The translations under genes were made by a program, and so were the position numbers. From positions 696,058,197 to 696,122,196 of the forward strand of contig VDFB02270651.1 in the NCBI GenBank assembly GCA_007258455.2: a stretch of 64,000 bases of DNA. The letters run 5' to 3'. The notes beneath the pieces were generated by a model. It worked only from the letters and a program-made list of their open reading frames with translations, searched no databases and had not been told where the DNA came from. Below, in pieces: positions 60,457-64,000 of the stretch (position 1 is its first letter; each line of letters opens with the position of its first letter). The DNA comes from Sequoia sempervirens (taxonomy: Eukaryota > Streptophyta > Pinopsida > Cupressales > Cupressaceae).

Positions 60457-63400
60457 GGTCCAAACTTAAGAACTTGAATTATAGCTAAAATAAAAGGCCA
60501 TTTAATGTGGTCATCGAGCTTCCTAGAATTAATTTTAATGAAAGTGGCATATTTCTAAGATCATTAAACATATTTAATAAATTATACTCTAAATATTAAA
60601 ACTAGTCTGGTGAAGCTTAAAAAGGAGCAAAGAGAGAATGAAAAATGTGAAGGTAAATGGATTTGGATGATATTATATGAAGTATTGAACAAAGTGAGTG
60701 GCCAATAATTACAAATTTATTCAAGCTCGCTCAACCCTTAGGTATGAATTAATAGAAACTTAAGCTTCAGATGTACTTAAACAAGGTTAGATTAGGACCA
60801 ATTGTGTCTTATAAATATTTGTATAATTCATAAGGGAAAAAATGATTGCATCTAGGACCTTTATCATTATCCATATAAAAAATTACATCTTTGAGATCAA
60901 CTAGGGTGAGATTTTGGTTACATAGATCTTTCTAGGAGGTGGAGAATTCACAAAGGGCCACACTCATACTCTATTGAAGAGTTTGAGCATGTTTCAAAGA
61001 AGGATCTTAAGATTGATAGACTTACTGCAAATGGTACAAACAAGTCTACATAATTTTAGGAATCTTGATGAAGAGCCACTAGCCTTCTTTGATGTACTTG
61101 ATTTTCTAAGAATCTTGCAACATTATAGCGATAAAAAAATAATTGGAAGCTTTATCCCAAACCTTGAGGAAATTAAGGAAGACCTTGAGTTGGGATTCTT
61201 AAGATCTACAATCATTATAAAGTAGGTTTTATTAATGAATCTTGAAAGCACCTAATTATAGCAAGGGAAATGAAATAATTTTTAGTTTAGTAGTGGCATG
61301 ATGGAGCTGCAAGGTGGTGTCTCATATGATTGGAAATGAAACAATGTCAATCAATTACCATATTTGCATAAAAAATGAGTATTACATTTAATGGAATTAC
61401 TCCATTATTGTAGCAAACAAATCCCACAAAGAGGAAGTGGCTCAAGGTTTTAGATGTATTGGATATGTGATAGCATGGAATTATGACTCAATAAATATGT
61501 ATTGAGGTAAACATGTATTTTTTCTACCTTAGGCATCACAATTTTCCACTCAATAAAAGATTGAACCATATATGATCTATAAGAAAACTAAATAATAAGA
61601 GTTCCACCAGTAATTGAAAATATTAGAAAATAAAAAGATATATTATCTGGACAACATGACCATTTTAGTTGTTTGACAACTCTTTTAGTACAAGAGTACA
61701 AACTTCTCAACATATACCATGAATAATTAGAATGACAATAGCAAAAATTTGGAGTGAAAAGGCCTAAATTATTATGTATAAATATAATTTATCAATCATC
61801 TTTTTAACTATCTAAAAGAAAGACATAGGTTGCCACATTTATTCAAAGTCAACTCAAGCATATGGAAATTTTATATAGAATCAAAGAGGTGGTTGGAATA
61901 GACTTTACAATCTAATTACAGAAATGAGATATTTCAACAATGTCATGGGAAATACATATAGTAATATCCCCAAGGGAGTAGTTATTAATATAGAAGGGGG
62001 CCCACAAAGCATGACTTGTGGAGTTACATCCATGGTCAATTGGTTTTTGCCACCTAGAGGAACAAAGATGGTAATCCATCCATAACCTAACTCATCATCA
62101 CTATTTACAAAGTAACTTCTTAGGCATTTGGTACTACAAATAATTGAAAGAAAATAATCTACTATTTTCAAAATCTATAACTAAAATACATTGAGCATGG
62201 GAGATATTTGTTGAGCATATCCATGATTTATTTCCTTCTAGGTTGGAACCATCTTACAATCCATAAAGATAACTCATAGAAGAAAGGATTGAAGTGGAAT
62301 ATTATTCCTATTAATCTCATTGAGAGTTGAATAGTGCATCGTCAAGAAATAATTCTTTAAACAATATGTACAAATGACTTAAATTTTGGAAATTTGACTA
62401 CACCAAATTGTGTTTTACTATGAACAAGTAAGTTATCCTTAGTATCATGAGTTAGACCTCATGAATGATGAGAGAGTGATAGAGTATCTATTTGGGAAGA
62501 AATAATGATAGAAGGAAGTGAAATTCAATTGTTTTTTTTTATTTTCCTTGGAGATGAATCTCCTATTAGGTGTGAAACAACAACTTCCTTTGCATTATTA
62601 GGATATGAAACTTGTGCCCTAATGATCAACTATTGAATGTGAAAATCCTTAGCTCCAAGGTTGTGATTATTTTTATAATTGTTTACTATAGTCCAATCAC
62701 CCTAACTTTTTGGGGGAGGATAAACTCTATTAGATTAATTGGGTTGAAATTTTGGAAATTAGAAAAGTAGTGGGAAACCTTAAACTTGGTGATCTAAGGA
62801 TTGGAACTAGTTGCAAGTGTTTTACATATTAAGATGCATTACCCTTTGGGTGATAAATTGGTCTCCTATTTAAATTTTAATGGAGTCCTAAAATTCCTTG
62901 GATAGGTCAACCTCAACAAAAATATTTTTTGGGATGAGTAGAGAAATATTTTTGTTCAACATGAATAATATGACCTAGAGTGGTTGATATATAGTCTAGG
63001 AAAGGAGATAAGGACAAAGGAGGGCCAAAAAATGATCTAGAAAGGAACCCATAGCACATTCCTTAGAAACAATCAAGTCTCAAGTCCAACCTAGTAAAAA
63101 AATGTTAAATTTACATATGTACCAAGAGCCATGGTAAAAATGGCTTTATTTAATTTCACATCAACAAAAGCAAAGAAGAAGAAACTAGGTTTTTAAGATT
63201 TTAAATTCCCTTGACATGAAACCCATGAGGGATCCAAATGGAGTTGACCTAAATTGTCAACATTATTTTAGAGGAAATTTTTCCAATAAGATACTCAATA
63301 AGAATATAGTTCTCAAGCCATATACATGCACTATGAAAATCATGAATAGGTAAAACAATATTAGCAAAAAGATAGTCACTTTCTGAATAGATTTTAATAT

Positions 63401-64000
63401 GAACTTGCAAAGGTGCTTTTATACCATTTTATTATACTTCCACACCAACAAGCCCAACATTTAGTGTTGGGCCACTACAATTGGTAGTTATTTAAAAATG
63501 ATAAAAAATTTCCCCAACAAAGAAAACTTAATGATATCCTACAATTAATGTGGGAAAATTCTAAATTTTAATGTAATTTGAAACAAGGATGATAGGAACA
63601 AGAGAATAAAATTAATACAATAATATAATCTAAGCAAAAAAAAAACCTAGTAAAATGACTCTTTCCTCCACCATAATTTTGAATAAAAAACACTTTATTA
63701 AGGAATATTTTGTTTTTAATAGTACATTTATAAGTTAAATATAATAATTAGCCAATGGGATATATATGGTGTGAGATTTTCGACAAAAAAGTCTTCTACC
63801 TAGAAACAACTACTAGGTTGTTGTCAAACTTTAAAATATTTTGTTAGTTTTTAGTCATTGATTTTTTCTATTTGTTAGAGTTTCCAATAAACTCCATAAA
63901 ACCAATATCGCTTGTAAAACCTAGATTATCCTTTTATAAGGAGAAAATCAAACATGCAAGAGAAATTATGATAAAGACGTGCAAATATTATTATTGATAA
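60457..64000. other. AT-rich sequence, unclassified
   Basis: No LTR, telomere-like repeat or hairpin of the A-F type was seen. Copia sequence does not resume after LTR F. Open frames at 60974-61225 (plus) and 61905-62171 (minus) have no domain I recognise. The plus-strand one, with an acidic middle (FRNLDEEPLAFFDVLDFLRIL), is somewhat coding-like. Possibly a decayed, unrecognised transposon. Confidence 0.5.
60974..61225 (+). CDS. Unrecognised short ORF
   Basis: 83 codons from an ATG, not recognised. Composition is less skewed than the neighbouring AT-rich frames: it contains LIDLLQMVQTSLHNFRNLDE and PNLEEIKEDLELG, which look like amphipathic helices. No signal peptide, zinc site or catalytic motif. 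No neighbouring gene gives context and upstream sequence in the same phase is closed. It could be one exon or a fragment of a transposon protein. Confidence 0.25.
   Translation: MKSLSMFQRRILRLIDLLQMVQTSLHNFRNLDEEPLAFFDVLDFLRILQHYSDKKIIGSFIPNLEEIKEDLELGFLRSTIIIK

Noticed and set aside
61905..62171. 88-codon minus-strand ORF
   Set aside because: No recognised motif, skewed hydrophobic composition and no context. Not supportable as a gene.

Overview
This window is a retrotransposon-rich, AT-rich, gene-poor piece of a large plant nuclear genome. The evidence is plant-type Ty3/gypsy elements (a chromodomain-bearing Reina-like chromovirus and Tat/Ogre-like elements with dual RNase H), a Ty1/copia element, L1-type LINE remnants and long degenerate arrays related to the plant telomere heptamer TTTAGGG. 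A conifer or other gymnosperm fits best, but that is inference. No intact host gene is visible. Nearly every coding region carries in-frame stops or frameshifts.

Layout. 1-2243: 3' end of a Tat-like element (A) and its LTR. 2244-2416: telomere-like array. 2417-16291: Tat-like element B, with a 5.48-kb Reina-like chromovirus nested in its 5' LTR at 3828-9306. The two B LTRs are 1887 bp (nested element removed) and 1890 bp. 16292-17111: telomere-like array. 17112-24577: minus-strand non-autonomous element C, flanked by a perfect ATAGG target-site duplication inside the array. 24578-27333: main telomere-like array. 27460-30115: about eight tandem copies of a ~360-bp unit. 30116-33766: AT-rich sequence with a copia-like LTR/primer-site remnant, then a promoter-like CpG-retaining block and the first codons of a host-like gene. 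33767-37426: direct duplicate of 23414-27018, ending in a 100-N gap. 37527-41527: minus-strand element E, again abutting telomere-like array (41528-41805). 41806-44230: CATA microsatellite, a foldback structure and a LINE ORF1 (DUF4283) remnant. 45240-47744: minus-strand LINE reverse transcriptase remnant, interrupted by element D (47745 to a second 100-N gap at 55945). D is the only Tat-like element here that still shows RT, two RNase H domains and the start of integrase. 56045-58683: GA-rich tract, a CpG-rich palindrome cluster and a decayed copia element. 58684-60456: a solo-like LTR (F) interrupting the copia element. 60457-64000: unclassified AT-rich sequence.

Shared logic. Elements A-F are related by a 15-base polypurine tract just before the LTR, a primer-binding site TGGTGAACC (or a variant) three bases after the LTR, and LTRs that each hold about four strong hairpins built from GGGACTCAT / ATGAGTCCC arms. 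A, B, C and E all abut the telomere-like array. The best candidates for something undescribed are the LTR hairpin modules, the retroelement/telomere-like-array association with its ~545-bp higher-order spacing, the acidic Ser-Pro repeats before the protease, and the truncated gene start at 33743.
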